Source: Plasmodiophora brassicae (lineage: Eukaryota > Endomyxa: Phytomyxea > Phytomyxea > Plasmodiophorida). Taken from it: 64,000 nt of DNA. Below, piece by piece: positions 12,767-22,904 of this stretch. Below the pieces are notes generated by a model. That model saw only the letters and a list, made by a program, of their open reading frames with translations, made no database searches and was not told where the DNA came from. Made by a program: the position numbers and the translations under genes. The DNA is taken from positions 558,001 through 622,000 of the forward strand of contig CP145411.1 in the NCBI GenBank assembly GCA_036867785.1, given 5' to 3'. The number at the start of each line of letters is the position of its first letter. The first letter of the stretch is position 1.

Positions 12767-13738
12767 TTAGACCGAGTCGGGGATGCGGGACAGTCGTCGT
12801 CGTCGCTCCTGGGTGGCCTGCCAGGCGGCGTCGTGTGTCCTCTCGGCGACCTTCTCCAGCATGTCCATGCTGGCGGGCGTGCCGCTATCCGGATCGACCT
12901 CTTCGAGCTCGGGTGGCTGATGGGGTAGCTTGCTGCTCCTGTAGACGTAGAACTTGCCTTCGTCAACGTTCTCGTTCATGTACTCGAGGCACAGCTGCAG
13001 GCGGCTCATGGCGGCCCGTTTCCCACAATCGTCAACGAGCGCGTCGATATCGGCGTCGTGGATGGTTTTCACTCGGGCACATTTGTCTCGAACGCCAATG
13101 TAGAGACGATCGATCCCGCCGAGGAACATCTGGAGCCACCGGTACGACCCTTGTGGGATCGGCCATCTCTTGGCGATATCGACTTCGACCATGAGCTGTT
13201 TCGCCAGCGAGGGCGTGTCGCGATCAACGGCGTCGATTTCCGTCTCCATGAGGATCTTGAAATTCCCAATCCGGATCGTTGACGCCAGCAGAACCGACCG
13301 ATAGTCGTCGTCGAAGGATCGGTCGACCTGTCGGCCGGTGCATTGCCTCCGGAACTGGTACTTGACATCGCTGAGGTCGACTCTCTCCTTGTCGCGGTAA
13401 TATCTCAAGTATAGGATGCCATCGAGGCGTTGAACGCCCACCTCCCACTTGCCGTCGTCAGCGCCCATCTTCACCAGGTTGTCGCGATGCGTGACGATTT
13501 GGAACGGGAACTCGCCTTCCTCGCTATGAAGCTCGCCCAGCCGTCCAACGGCGAGCATCAGCGGCACAATGGTCGGCTTGGCAACTTTCTTGAACACTTT
13601 CTTCATGGACGGCTGCAGTTTGAACGGCAGCCTGGGCTCGTTGTAGATTCGAGGGCAGGCATTACCCGGGACGGACAGTGGCAGCGTCAGGGAGAATACG
13701 TCACGCGGCCGCTGAGGATTAGTCTGTCGCCATGCCAT
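12767..13738 (-). CDS. DXO/RAI1-like decapping nuclease, divergent
   Basis: This is probably a member of the DXO/RAI1/Dom3Z family, which removes incomplete or non-canonical RNA 5' caps. The single exon gives up to 323 residues from the ATG at 13738; a start at 13606 (280 residues) is also possible. Family-like features are the run YRSVLLASTIRIGNFKI, then METEIDAVD (the E-h-D metal-binding motif), and further on YRWLQMFLGGIDRLYIGVRD, matching 'kWWAQSFLPGVPNVVAGFRD'. An oddity: the expected E-h-K motif (usually 'VELKT') reads MVEVDIAK, so the lysine is displaced or replaced and activity is doubtful. The gene lies directly beside the copia fossils and its open frame continues upstream into them without a stop, so the true start is uncertain. 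Confidence 0.62.
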   Translation of the reverse strand: MAWRQTNPQRPRDVFSLTLPLSVPGNACPRIYNEPRLPFKLQPSMKKVFKKVAKPTIVPLMLAVGRLGELHSEEGEFPFQIVTHRDNLVKMGADDGKWEVGVQRLDGILYLRYYRDKERVDLSDVKYQFRRQCTGRQVDRSFDDDYRSVLLASTIRIGNFKILMETEIDAVDRDTPSLAKQLMVEVDIAKRWPIPQGSYRWLQMFLGGIDRLYIGVRDKCARVKTIHDADIDALVDDCGKRAAMSRLQLCLEYMNENVDEGKFYVYRSSKLPHQPPELEEVDPDSGTPASMDMLEKVAERTHDAAWQATQERRRRLSRIPDSV

Positions 13739-13849
13739 CGAGTAGAGCGCTATACGTCTCATATGAAGGCATGGCACGCCCCTGGCCATGGCCCTGATTC
13801 CTGCCAGCACGCGGGGATACCCCCTGCTCCCCACAGTCAGCACGGACTG

Positions 13850-14712
13850 CGCTGATTGCAGCTCAGTGAGCACACTGTAGGAGAGTTCAGGAGGCGCGTA
13901 ACGCGTTGATGAGTTACCGGTGAGTGCGTACGGCTTGTCGATGGACGATGGGCCGATGGCTGTCGCAAGCTCCTTCTCGCCTTGGACGAATTTAGGCCGG
14001 CGGTCTTGGTCGCTTTCAGGTACTGAAGAACGCGCTTCGCCGCTCTCCAATGGGTGGTGCCGAAGTTGGACATAGGAAACTGATTGACGGCGTAGGCAAT
14101 GTCGGGGCGAATGGCGTTCATGGCGTCGATGAGTCCTCCGACTAGTTCCTTGTATGGGAGGCGGGCCCATGCTTGCCGTTGCTCGACGTTTGACGGTTCG
14201 TTGACCATTTCGAATCGGTTCAGTAGGGTGTCGACGTACGCCTCCTGGCTCAATGTAACCTCCCCACCTACACCGTGCTGAAGCTTGATGCCAACGAGCC
14301 ATGTCAAGTTCTCACGCCCGGTTGTTTTGAAGTTGGCGTCGAGGACGCCGGCCAACTCAGACATCAGGAGATGGTGAATTGTAGACGATTGCCAGGTCGT
14401 CGACGATGACAACGATGAAGATGCGCTCATTTCCGGTACGCTCGGAACAGGCAAGGATCAGCTGGGCCCTGCTGGTATCCAGCCGTTAGAAGCGTCGTCA
14501 CCAGGAGCTTGAACCATTGGAGCTGGGCTTGTTTCAGGTTGTAGTTGCTCTTGCGTAGGCGCCAAACCCAGAATGGGTGAGCGGAATCAACCATGCCCTC
14601 AGGTTGCGCGACATAGATCTCGTCCTCAAGTGTAGCGTACAGAAAAGCTGTCTTGACGTCACGTTGAGAACGTGATATGGCTCGTTGGCATTAAGGTTCA
14701 GCACGGTGTAGG
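13850..14712 (-). mobile_element. Ty1/copia-type retrotransposon fossil, copy 1
   Basis: This is a broken internal fragment of a copia-superfamily LTR element on the minus strand, covering the later part of the reverse transcriptase and the start of the RNase H region. Recognisable are SQEAYVDTLLNRFEM, PDIAYAVNQF and KRVLQYLKATKTAG, all typical of copia pol. I found no LTRs and no intact gag or integrase at either side. It carries several breaks and is an old remnant. It meets a second copy of the same family head to head near 14.71 kb. Confidence 0.85.
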
Positions 14713-15425
14713 TGGGGAGGATACACTGAGCCAGGACAGGAGGCGTACGTCGACACCCTACTGAACCGATTCGAAATGGTCAACTGCAAGGGCGTCTCGA
14801 GTCCGATGGATCCAGGACAAAGGCTAAGAATCACCGAACCGTCAAGCGTCGAGCAACGGCAAGCATGGGCCTGCCTCCCGTACAAGGAACTAGTCGGATG
14901 ATTCATCTACGCCATGAACGCCACTCGCCCCGACATTGCCTACGCCGTCAATCAGCTTCCTATGTCCAACTTCGGCATCACCCATTGGAGAGCGGCGAAG
15001 CGCGTTCTTCAGTACCTGAAAGCGACCAAGACCGCCGGCCTAAAGTTCGTCCAAGGCGAGGAGGAACTTGCGGCAGCCATCCACTCTGATTGGACAGAAT
15101 GCCTCGATACGCGTGACCGACGACCGGCTTCGCCTGTAGTTTCGGTACCAGCACAGTGGCCTGGAAATCCTCACTGCAGAAGACTGTGGCTCTATCGTCG
15201 GCCGAGGCCGAGTATATGGCGCTAACAGCGGGAACTCGCGAACTCTTGTGGCTCAAGGAGATCACAAAGTTCTGCGAGGTTAGGGTGGGTCGTCCAGTGC
15301 TTATGTACTCTGATAGTCAAGGCGCCATTTCAATGGAAGCTACCAGCACCGATCTGCGCGGACGGTCGAAGCGCAACGACATTAGATACCACTTCGTTCG
15401 AGGTAAACTCAATGAGCAGTGAGCA
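14713..15425 (+). mobile_element. Ty1/copia-type retrotransposon fossil, copy 2
   Basis: This is a second broken fragment of the same copia family in the opposite orientation. It covers the end of the reverse transcriptase and the RNase H domain; ALSSAEAEYMALT and the YSDSQGAI region are visible. The part shared with copy 1 is very similar, so both derive from closely related elements. No LTR is seen. A few breaks are present. The arrangement may result from insertion of one copy into another or from an inversion. Confidence 0.87.
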
Positions 15426-15705
15426 GTGAGCACACTAGAGCCGCAGCTGGAGGTCTCAACGGACACATGCCTCATGAACCCCTCCCTGTCTCCTTGACAG
15501 TTGACTGTATGGACTCTGCGTTTGTATATTCAGAAAGGGCTCTAGTTTATTATTACTCGAGAGCCTCGGTCAAGGTGTATTCCGCATCACTGCTATGAAA
15601 GTCCCAACGTCACGCTCCTCAGCGCAGTCGGTCCTGCTGAGTGAATCCTGACCTACGGGTCGTCCTGAGTTGAGTCACGGTTGGTGACAGACCTAGATTC
15701 GAAGA
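15426..15705. other. No gene seen
   Basis: This 280-bp gap follows the copia fossil and contains no open frame of note. It presumably carries the promoter of the DUF1917 gene. Confidence 0.4.
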
Positions 15706-16377
15706 ATGTCTGTGACAACCGCGATCTTATTGTGTGTCGCGGTGGCTGTCGACAGCGTGATTATTGTGGATTGGGTGTCGCCTCAGGCGTACTCGAAGAA
15801 CTGGGTGACGTTTGACCCGCGAGTCGGATCGCTGGAGGAGTTCCTGTCGGCATGGGCCCCGTCGACCACGAAGCGAAACGAACATCCTTGGATCTATGTG
15901 AAGAGTCCAGCGACAAACGGGAGCGTGCCTGTGCCTGATATTTCCGGCCTGCAACGTGGTTGCCGCCAGCTCATGGCCATGGGTGCGTTCACGAAGGGCG
16001 CCATTTTGGCATTGGCTGTTCAGCACAACGTCTTGACCGGGAAATGGATGCCGTACCCAGTGACGGCTGTCGTCGATACCGTCTGGGCGCGCCTTGCCCG
16101 AGAGGTCCACGGTGGTCGTCTGGGAATTGCCATCAAGGTCGCTCCGAACGCGGATGGGTATCCCGAAACAACGAATAGCGGCGATCGTCCTGGCCGGCAG
16201 AACATCAACGTGTACACGATGAACTTCACCGACGTTGCCGACGTCGCCCACGTCAGACAGCAGCTGAACGCTCTGGGCATCACGGAGCCGATAGGGTACA
16301 AGCCCGACGCATACACTTACTGCGGCGTGTACCCGGGCAACGAATGGGGCATCGGCGAGGAGATCTACCGTGCCTGA
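15706..16377 (+). CDS. DUF1917 (UPF0696/C11orf68-like) protein with hydrophobic leader
   Basis: This belongs to a family of unknown molecular function with an eIF4E-like fold. The single exon gives 223 residues. The conserved core is clear: GKWMPYPVTAVVDTVWARLA, then GGRLGIAIKVAPNA, INVYTMNFTDVADVAHVRQQ, and the C-terminal YKPDAYTYCGVYPGNEWGIG, which matches the family signature 'YKPDVYTYLGIY.GN.WG'. The first 20-odd residues (MSVTTAILLCVAVAVDSVII) are strongly hydrophobic and look like a signal peptide or anchor. That is unusual for this normally cytosolic family and suggests an extracellular or luminal form. It stands alone between the fossils and the VSR gene. Confidence 0.82.
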   Translation: MSVTTAILLCVAVAVDSVIIVDWVSPQAYSKNWVTFDPRVGSLEEFLSAWAPSTTKRNEHPWIYVKSPATNGSVPVPDISGLQRGCRQLMAMGAFTKGAILALAVQHNVLTGKWMPYPVTAVVDTVWARLAREVHGGRLGIAIKVAPNADGYPETTNSGDRPGRQNINVYTMNFTDVADVAHVRQQLNALGITEPIGYKPDAYTYCGVYPGNEWGIGEEIYRA

Positions 16378-16832
16378 CCTGTTTGTTGGTCACCCAAGGT
16401 TACCCTCCCGCCAGGCGTCACCCAACGTAAGACCTGCCAGGTCACTGGCGAGAGCCGTGGACCGGGTTTGGAGTGTTATTGTGAAGTCAGAGCGGACAAT
16501 GCGGGCGTGTAACAAGGTGTGGTGCGGTTAGCACCGGGTGGGTCCCGCGCTTGCATCACAGGTTGTATGAGCAAGGCCCTCATCACGTTTTATAAAAACC
16601 AGGAAGGTTTTCAATAACACTGACGAACTGGCACGATGGGGACCCGCTATAGCGCTTCCTAAATCTGGCCTTCGACTATGGGACGCGTACTGCTCCGCGG
16701 TTGATGCCAGTGTATCACCCATCCCGCGTGAAGCAATGATTGTGTAGCGAACACTAACCAGATACGCCTACACGTGTATGTTCTTACGACCATCAACTGG
16801 ATGTCCCATTATCCACGACCTTGTGCGGAAGT
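16378..16832. other. Intergenic region, no gene seen
   Basis: These 455 bp separate the convergent DUF1917 and VSR genes. Only short overlapping open frames occur and I see no RNA gene or repeat I can support. Confidence 0.5.
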
Positions 16833-18699
16833 CTAGGCAGCGTCTTCATCCGAATCATCTTCGTCATTGCCGACCGCGAACATTGATAAGGCGGAGCCAC
16901 GCGAACGTTTCGGTACCAATTTCACATCCTCGGCATAGACTTCGTTCAGTGGCGTGTACTCCTTCATAATGGCATCTGCAACATTGATCAGCAGGCAACC
17001 AGGGCATCCGGCGCACAGCGTCCCGACCAATTTCGCGTCGAAGTTGAAGCCGCTGCTTCTGGTTGATGATGAAAACTGTAATCGCGAGGATAAACCCGGT
17101 CACGACAAAGGCGCTGAGTATTGCCCAAATGGGGATCGTCCCGCGACTTGAAGCTTGACTGACGCACAGCGAACTATCAGTAACAGCTTCAACCGAGCCT
17201 ACTGGGAAGCAGTGGCCGCAAGCATCAATACGCTCGCCCAGCGTCTCACACTCTGGTGATGTCAGGCAAGTCGCAGGCTATGAATGCTGCCATGAGACGA
17301 GGTTGCGACAGCACGTGCTGCACCGGTACCTTGTGGTCATCTGGAAACATCATGCATATGAAGTTGAGTGGGGCGCACTTGGACAAGTCATTGGGAGTGG
17401 AGCATGACAGCTGGCTCTCGAAGACGGCGTCGTTCACAATAAGGACTGGAGCATAGTGAAGATTGCCGGGATCGTTGACCTCAGCTTCCAGCAATGAGTT
17501 TTCGCCATCTGTGGTTCCTCCCGAGTTGGCAATGCAATCGGATATGTCTTGCCAACGTGCGTTTCCGTCGGCGGCGATGACTGTTGCCGAGCACTGCTCC
17601 GAGAAATCGTGCACGCAGGCTTTCAGCCATGCCCTGCGGCGATAACGGCGATGAGTTTGTACTCCTCGGCATGACGACGCTCCTTACGTGTGATAGTGCC
17701 ACCACCGGTCAGGCCCGTACACTTTGGAAACGCAGAGTTGACGAAGAGATTCCTCGACAACGTCTTTGGACGACGAGCAATACCGACCACTGTTTGTGCA
17801 CACTGATTTATCGTAGCCGCGCTTCTCTGGGTATAGTAACCAGATGATCAGAGAAACGACCAGTTAGCAACCACAGTGAACGCAAACGAACGTACCAATC
17901 AGGAAGTGAGGCTGAAATGATATCACTTTCCCGAACGAAGCAAGCGCAGGGCCAAAGTTCTCAATGAAATCGCCGGCAGGGTGTCTCAGATCCGTATAGT
18001 AGTGGATCGGGACGACTTCGCCTTTCGCCGGTGATGGGAGCTGGACGCGTATTGACCCTCTCACTGTACGTCCTGGTGCCGACTTTGCAGCGTCAAGCAC
18101 CTTTTGTCCCTCGTTCTACAGTTGACAGGCATGAGCCCCACTCAGCGGTACCTGCGCTGCATCGACCAACCTTCTGCACCATTACGACGGGGATGCCAAT
18201 CTTTCGGCTGACAACCGTTTCCGCCCCGACGTTGACACCCATGTAGACAGGGTCTTCATCTCGGTCGTTGACAATGACGAGAGCAGCAGCGGCGGCCTCC
18301 TGTGCATTAAACGCCTTGTCCACAAACGTACACTGCCCACGTTTCGCGATTGCGATGTACCTGTCAGCACGTGGGTGAGGACACCTTTGTGCGTTACGAC
18401 CGATGCTTCTACGGTTCATAGGTCTGCTTTTCAGAGAAGATCGGGTTCTCTACACGCCCACACAACGTATCGCTGCCGTTGTGGACGAGAGCCATCACCG
18501 GCCCATTCAGCGTCATGCCGTAGAAGAACTTGCCGAAGAACGCGGGCATGGCCGGCAGGACGGCGTCGTCGTTCAGCTGGCTCACCAGGGTCATCGGCCA
18601 CGATATCTTCAAGGAGTCGCGCGTCGCCTGCAGCGCCGCCGATGCCAGATGGCATACGGCGATGGCCAGCAGCAGTCGTCGTCGGCCCGCACGCCACAT
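16833..18699 (-). CDS. Vacuolar sorting receptor (VSR/BP-80-like)
   Basis: This is a type I receptor carrying soluble cargo from the Golgi to vacuoles or lysosomes. Exons 18699-18413, 18360-18171, 18115-17896, 17826-17688, 17633-17330, 17277-17028 and 16975-16833 (introns 51-69 nt) give 510 residues. In order: a signal peptide (RRRLLLAIAVCHLASAA), a PA domain (RGQCTFVDKAFNAQEAAAAA, matching plant 'RGDCYFTTKAWNAQEAGAA'), the VSR central Cys-rich thioredoxin-like region (SGRYCSSSKDVVEESLRQLC), a short Cys-rich EGF-like stretch, one TM segment, and a tail REIDAIMKEYTPL. The tail matches plant 'SEIRAIMAQYMPL', keeping the YxxPhi sorting signal (YTPL) and adding an acidic end. The EGF repeats are fewer than in plants. 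It is divergent from the PA/7TM gene at 18950. Confidence 0.93.
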
Positions 18700-18949
18700 G
18701 ACGTGACCGTTTTGCCGAACGGGCGCCGATATGACGATTGCCCCGTGGCTGCTGCGGAGTGCGCCCAAATTTGACGCCTGATCAGCGCCTGCCCTCACTT
18801 GAGGGGTGACCAATGGCAATGACTGCTGTACTACAGAGATACCTATCCGGATGGGATGTACTGTCAGCGATCGGGATCATTTTGCTGTACCATATAGCTA
18901 TCCTGTGGGGCACTCGCTGATGACGGGTGCTGGAGTACCTACCTTCGAG
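18700..18949. promoter_or_regulatory. Shared divergent promoter region
   Basis: Only 250 bp separate the start codons of the minus-strand VSR gene (18699) and the plus-strand PA/7TM gene (18950). Promoters for both must lie here or overlap the neighbouring transcript. I see no TATA-like box I would defend. Confidence 0.5.
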
Positions 18950-20403
18950 ATGAGGTCGGGCATCGTTTACGTTCTCCTCCATCTGCTCCTGGCTCGTTTG
19001 TCCTGTGCCGTGGTCGTCTTGGATGGCAATCTGACCGCCATCGGGGACGACATGCCATCGCCGAACTATCGCTTGGGGAATAACTCGTTCACGGTCTGCG
19101 CCCCGTTCTACGTGGTTCCCGCTGACGACCACCGCCATTATACCCTTCAAACATCACCGGCAAGCAACAAGATCGTCCTCGTCGACTTCAAGTTGGCGGG
19201 AGCCGCGAACCGATGGGCAGATGCCTGCCAGGCAGTATCGTGTGCGGGCGTTATGTTCATCAACGGGGCCGCCAACCAGATGCACTCCTTCTACGCTTAC
19301 TCCTTCCGACTGGCATCGCCTACACCGTTCACCAACGTTCCAATCGTCGCGATCGACCTTACGCAGACGCCGGCCTTCTTATCGACGATCGCGTCATCTC
19401 GCGCCGCCTATCTTCGCATTCGATCCGGCGACTTCAATGAAGCACAGTTCCAGGACGAGAATGTGCCGGCCATCTGGTGGTCCAAGATCCTGACGCTGGT
19501 TCTGTGCCTACTCAGCCTCTTGTCGTGCGCCATCCAGCTGACCCGGTTCCTGTTCGACAGCGACTGGCGAATTCGCGCCATACCTCTGGTGCCCGCCATC
19601 GTGCTCTTCCTGGAGCCGTTGGCCAGTATCTTTCGAGGCCTGCACGCCACCAACATGACACTCCTGAAGATGCGAGGGTTCTCGATGGGATTCACTCTGT
19701 ACGCTCAGCTGGCTTGCATGGCGTTCAATTACTTGTCGGTCGGGGCCGTATCATACGCGGCGTACGAATCCCTGACGGCCAGTGAGCCACCTTCGTTCAA
19801 ACGTAAACTCGCGATGACCATCGGGCTGGCCTTCCTGGGCGTCCTGTTCATCGCAGATCAGGCCCAAATGATAATCACAGCTGTAACTCTTACCGACCTT
19901 ATGGACACGACGTATCTGTCGCTGTTGTACCTGCTCTGCGATATCGCCGCCTCCATTGTCTTTGTCATCTTCGGCGGGCGTCTCGCCAAGCTGCTGAACA
20001 GCACGGCCACTAAATTGTCATCGGGCGAGGTATGTATCCATCATCCATTGGGCGGATCGCACTGGTTTGATGACCATGAACACCAGCGCGCTCGTCGTGA
20101 GCAATTCAGTCAGCGCGTTCGTCTGAGTGGCTGGATGGGGTTCGTCGTGGCTCTGACGCTGATCCTGTTCGCGATCTTCAATTCGACGAGCTACGACGCG
20201 CTGACCACGATCTACTGGATGATCCAGGATGCGTTCACGCTGGCAGGCCTGGTGCACGTTTGGGCATTCTGCCCCAGGTATAGCGCGGTCGACAAGTACC
20301 TCACGTGGAGCCGGTTCGGATCGACTCAACAAGGGACAACCGACAACTCCAAGGACGCTCCTATCCCTGGTCGGTATTCGCGCAATGCCCCAGCGTATCA
20401 TAA
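18950..20403 (+). CDS. PA-like ectodomain plus 7-TM protein, copy A
   Basis: This is a member of a three-gene family in this window (with 28251-29729 and 40317-41792); I do not recognise a named family. Exons 18950-20029, 20087-20277 and 20334-20403 (introns 57 and 56 nt) give 446 residues. A signal peptide (SGIVYVLLHLLLARLSCAVV) is followed by a PA-like domain: KIVLVDFKLAGAANRWADAC, CAGVMFIN and VPIVAIDLTQTPAF, like 'g.ivlV.RG.C.f..Ka..A..aGA...i..n...iP...i'. About seven hydrophobic helices start at WWSKILTLVLCLLSLLSC. The first intron is stop-free and could be retained. I end the protein at 20403 rather than follow the unspliced frame to 20665, because sequence after about 20436 is a dispersed repeat. 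Likely a surface or endosomal membrane protein. Confidence 0.7.
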
Positions 20404-21516
20404 CCGTGTGTCTGAATGTGGCCAACCTGCGATAAGGTCCTTCCACATCAAAGCAGCGCACAGGCTTCACTTCCAAAGCGTGATTACTGATTACTCGTCG
20501 CAACGTTCCTTCTACAGTTTCGTTTCCTTGACAAACGTCTTTCGTGACACTACTATCGCCCAGCGAACCAATAAACTGTCGTGTCAGAGTGCTAGCGTCC
20601 CAGCTGGTTGTCACCGGTTCAGCGCATGTCGCTACGTCACCGAACCTTCTGTTTGGCGAGGGTAGCAGCGATGTCCACGCCGGTGACATCCTCGATGGTA
20701 TCGGGTCAGTCGCGTGTCCCCGCATGACGGTCGTCGGTACATCTCCAGGTGCTGTGTCTGTCAATGTCGACTTCAATGTCGGATTGCCAGATGGCGCAGT
20801 CGCACTGATGCCAGACGATACCGACATCCGCACCGTTCATCGCAACGAGGTAGGTAGTCAGCGCATGGCGAGAGAGGGCTTGCCTTTGGTCGCTTGCTAA
20901 GCGCTCCCGTGATTTGCTGGTTGAATATTTTCATCTGACCATAGCGGATGACAAGTTTAATCGGCGAATCACTGAAGCGCTAGCTTAGCAAGCCCACTAC
21001 CATGCGTTGAAGATTTTCATGCATATGGGTAATTGCCGTTTCATTGATACACGATTCTGGCGTTAAACGGAGCGAGAAACCGGAGCGTCGATAGGACGTC
21101 AACGGGTAGAAATGCCGATAAAGTGTCAGTCCAGGAACGCCGATTGAGCGGTGATTCGTTGATTCGCTAAGGGTAAGATGAGGGCGCATATGACGGTTAC
21201 TTGACAGCCATAGATGGTCAGTGAAGTGTCAGATATGTCATTGAAGTGTCCACCGCTTCTAGGCCGAGAGTGACACTTCATTGACCCATTTGACTTTCTA
21301 GTGCCCGCAAACTGAATGTTATCCACGTTTTCAGTCAGTCAAAAGGTCGTTCCACATCACAGCAACGTACTATAAGCTTCGGCTCCAAGTCGTGATTACT
21401 TCCCCGCTTCAACGCCCATCTACGACCCCACTCCTTCATAATTCGCGTTTCGCGACATTGCTATCGCCCACACGCTTCGATAAACTGCCAATACAGAATA
21501 ATTGTATTACCGTGTC
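20404..21516. repeat. Repeat-bearing intergenic region
   Basis: Two diverged direct copies of a 150-160 bp sequence lie at about 20436-20590 and 21338-21500. They share blocks such as ggtccttccacatca / ggtcgttccacatca, cgtgattact and gctatcgccca...ataaactg. Between them is an inverted repeat built on gcttgctaagcgct (20889-20902 against 20979-20996) and a short inverted pair of gaagtgtc/gacacttc around 21218-21280. No coding gene is supported. Confidence 0.6.
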
Positions 21517-22581
21517 TTAAATTCCTGCCGGCTCTGGGTTACTGTGGGCTGGACCGTCGCCTGGGATCGGAGGTGCAGGATCGGCCTTCCGGTCCTGGTC
21601 AGCCTGGACGAGATCGCGAAGGGATTGCTCGATGGCAGCACGGCGCTGCCGTCGCAGTTGGACCTGTTCGCGTATCGCGAAACTCTTCATCTGGATCATG
21701 TCCTCGACCCATTGCTTACGGTCGTCCTCGATCTTTCTGGCCAGCTCGGCGATCTCCTTCTTCATCGATCGAACGGCGAAATCGCATTGGGCGAGGAACG
21801 CCTCGCGCTTCGCGGCGATCTCCTGTTGCCATTTGATTTCCAGAGCTTCCAGCGTCGACGTGTTCGTCGCTTTCAGCTCGTTCAACTTCGCCTCCGCTGC
21901 CTTCATCTTGGCACGCTCGCCGCGTTCGCGATCATCGCGTTCGTTCGCCCACCTTGATTCGCTCTGCGTGTACCACTGCTGGAACTCGGCCACCTCATCA
22001 TCGATGGCCAGCAGTCGTTCTTGAACAGGACCCGGGATGCTTTGCGTTAACCTCTGCTCCTTGGCATGTTGCATTTGCCTCGCCAAGAACCCGGCAACAT
22101 GCTGTTCGATCCGTTCCAGCAAATCCTCTCGTGTCATGTCCTCCCGTGGGTCGTCCCATGTCGTCAAGCGCCGATGGTGGTCCTTGTAGTAGACGCTGCC
22201 CGTTTCCGGTTCGATATGTTGGGAGTAGTGATCCGGTAGGGCACGTGGGTCGATCGTGGTCGAGGTATTCGCAATGGCACAGGAATGGTCGACGAACAGC
22301 GGTCGAGCGTTAGGGCCGGCGGCTTCCAGGGTCAGGCCCCACGTCGGCGGGAGGCTCCGTGGATCGGTCCACGTGCTGTTCTTCGTGACATGCGAGAAGA
22401 AGAACACGTCGCCGTCGAGCGTAATGCTCTGCTCCCACCCTGGCGGCAGGTAACGCGGGTCCAACCATGTCGTCTGCTTCGTCGGATGATATCGGAAGAA
22501 TACAGTGCCGGTCTCGTCAACCGCCAGTGTCCATCCTCGGGGCAATGCTATGCGAACCCGTTGCTCAGCACGGTACCTCAC
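21517..22581 (-). CDS. Multi-WW-domain protein with coiled coil
   Basis: This is a probable adaptor binding proline-rich ligands. The open frame of 354 residues begins with two canonical WW repeats (LPRGWTLAVDETGTVFFRYH...TTWLDPR; LPPGWEQSITLDGDVFFFSH...STWTDPR), then two degenerate ones (PPTWGL...TTIDPR; YYKDHHRRLTTWDDPRE) within residues 12-150. A long charged coiled coil covers about residues 165-330 (ERGERAKMKAAEAKLNELKA). The end is Pro-rich. There is no ATG before the first WW domain in this frame; the frame opens at GTG 22581, so a short upstream coding exon spliced onto about 22583 is likely (a cttatttcatag-type acceptor lies just upstream on this strand). I cannot identify the partner exon. 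Confidence 0.78.
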   Translation of the reverse strand: MRYRAEQRVRIALPRGWTLAVDETGTVFFRYHPTKQTTWLDPRYLPPGWEQSITLDGDVFFFSHVTKNSTWTDPRSLPPTWGLTLEAAGPNARPLFVDHSCAIANTSTTIDPRALPDHYSQHIEPETGSVYYKDHHRRLTTWDDPREDMTREDLLERIEQHVAGFLARQMQHAKEQRLTQSIPGPVQERLLAIDDEVAEFQQWYTQSESRWANERDDRERGERAKMKAAEAKLNELKATNTSTLEALEIKWQQEIAAKREAFLAQCDFAVRSMKKEIAELARKIEDDRKQWVEDMIQMKSFAIREQVQLRRQRRAAIEQSLRDLVQADQDRKADPAPPIPGDGPAHSNPEPAGI

Positions 22582-22904
22582 ACGGCTATGAAATAGACGA
22601 ACGTTGCAGGTAGTCCTCGTCGCAGACGCGTCGTCGAATGCCAGTTATGCACAGGGTGGCGTCACATAGGGCGACCGTTGGCGCTCGCCAGCAGATCGTC
22701 GCACGAAGACTAGAGAAACGGTCGAGGCCTGGCAACTCGGATGGAATTGGGCCTATTCTTGGTCAGTTCGCGTTTAGCGATGCCAACGCGAAGGCGACGT
22801 GCGAACCTTGTAGCTTGCTTCGGCTTGGGGTGGGCGCATCATCCCACGCGAGGGCCCCAGGGTGGACGCCTGATACCGGTTATGGGCGGATGGCATACGA
22901 TTCC
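22582..22904. other. Intergenic, may hide a 5' exon
   Basis: This 323-bp stretch lies between two minus-strand genes, the WW gene downstream and the C2 gene upstream. It may contain the missing first exon of the WW-domain gene, but I see no defensible ATG exon. Confidence 0.35.

Noticed and set aside
13739-14302. N-terminal extension of the DXO-like frame
   Set aside because: This part reads the copia fossil in a frame other than its own pol frame; it is not likely to be host coding sequence.
20278-20665. Long C-terminal extension of PA/7TM gene A
   Set aside because: The frame crosses a good 56-nt intron and then enters a repeat; both paralogues end shortly after the seventh helix.
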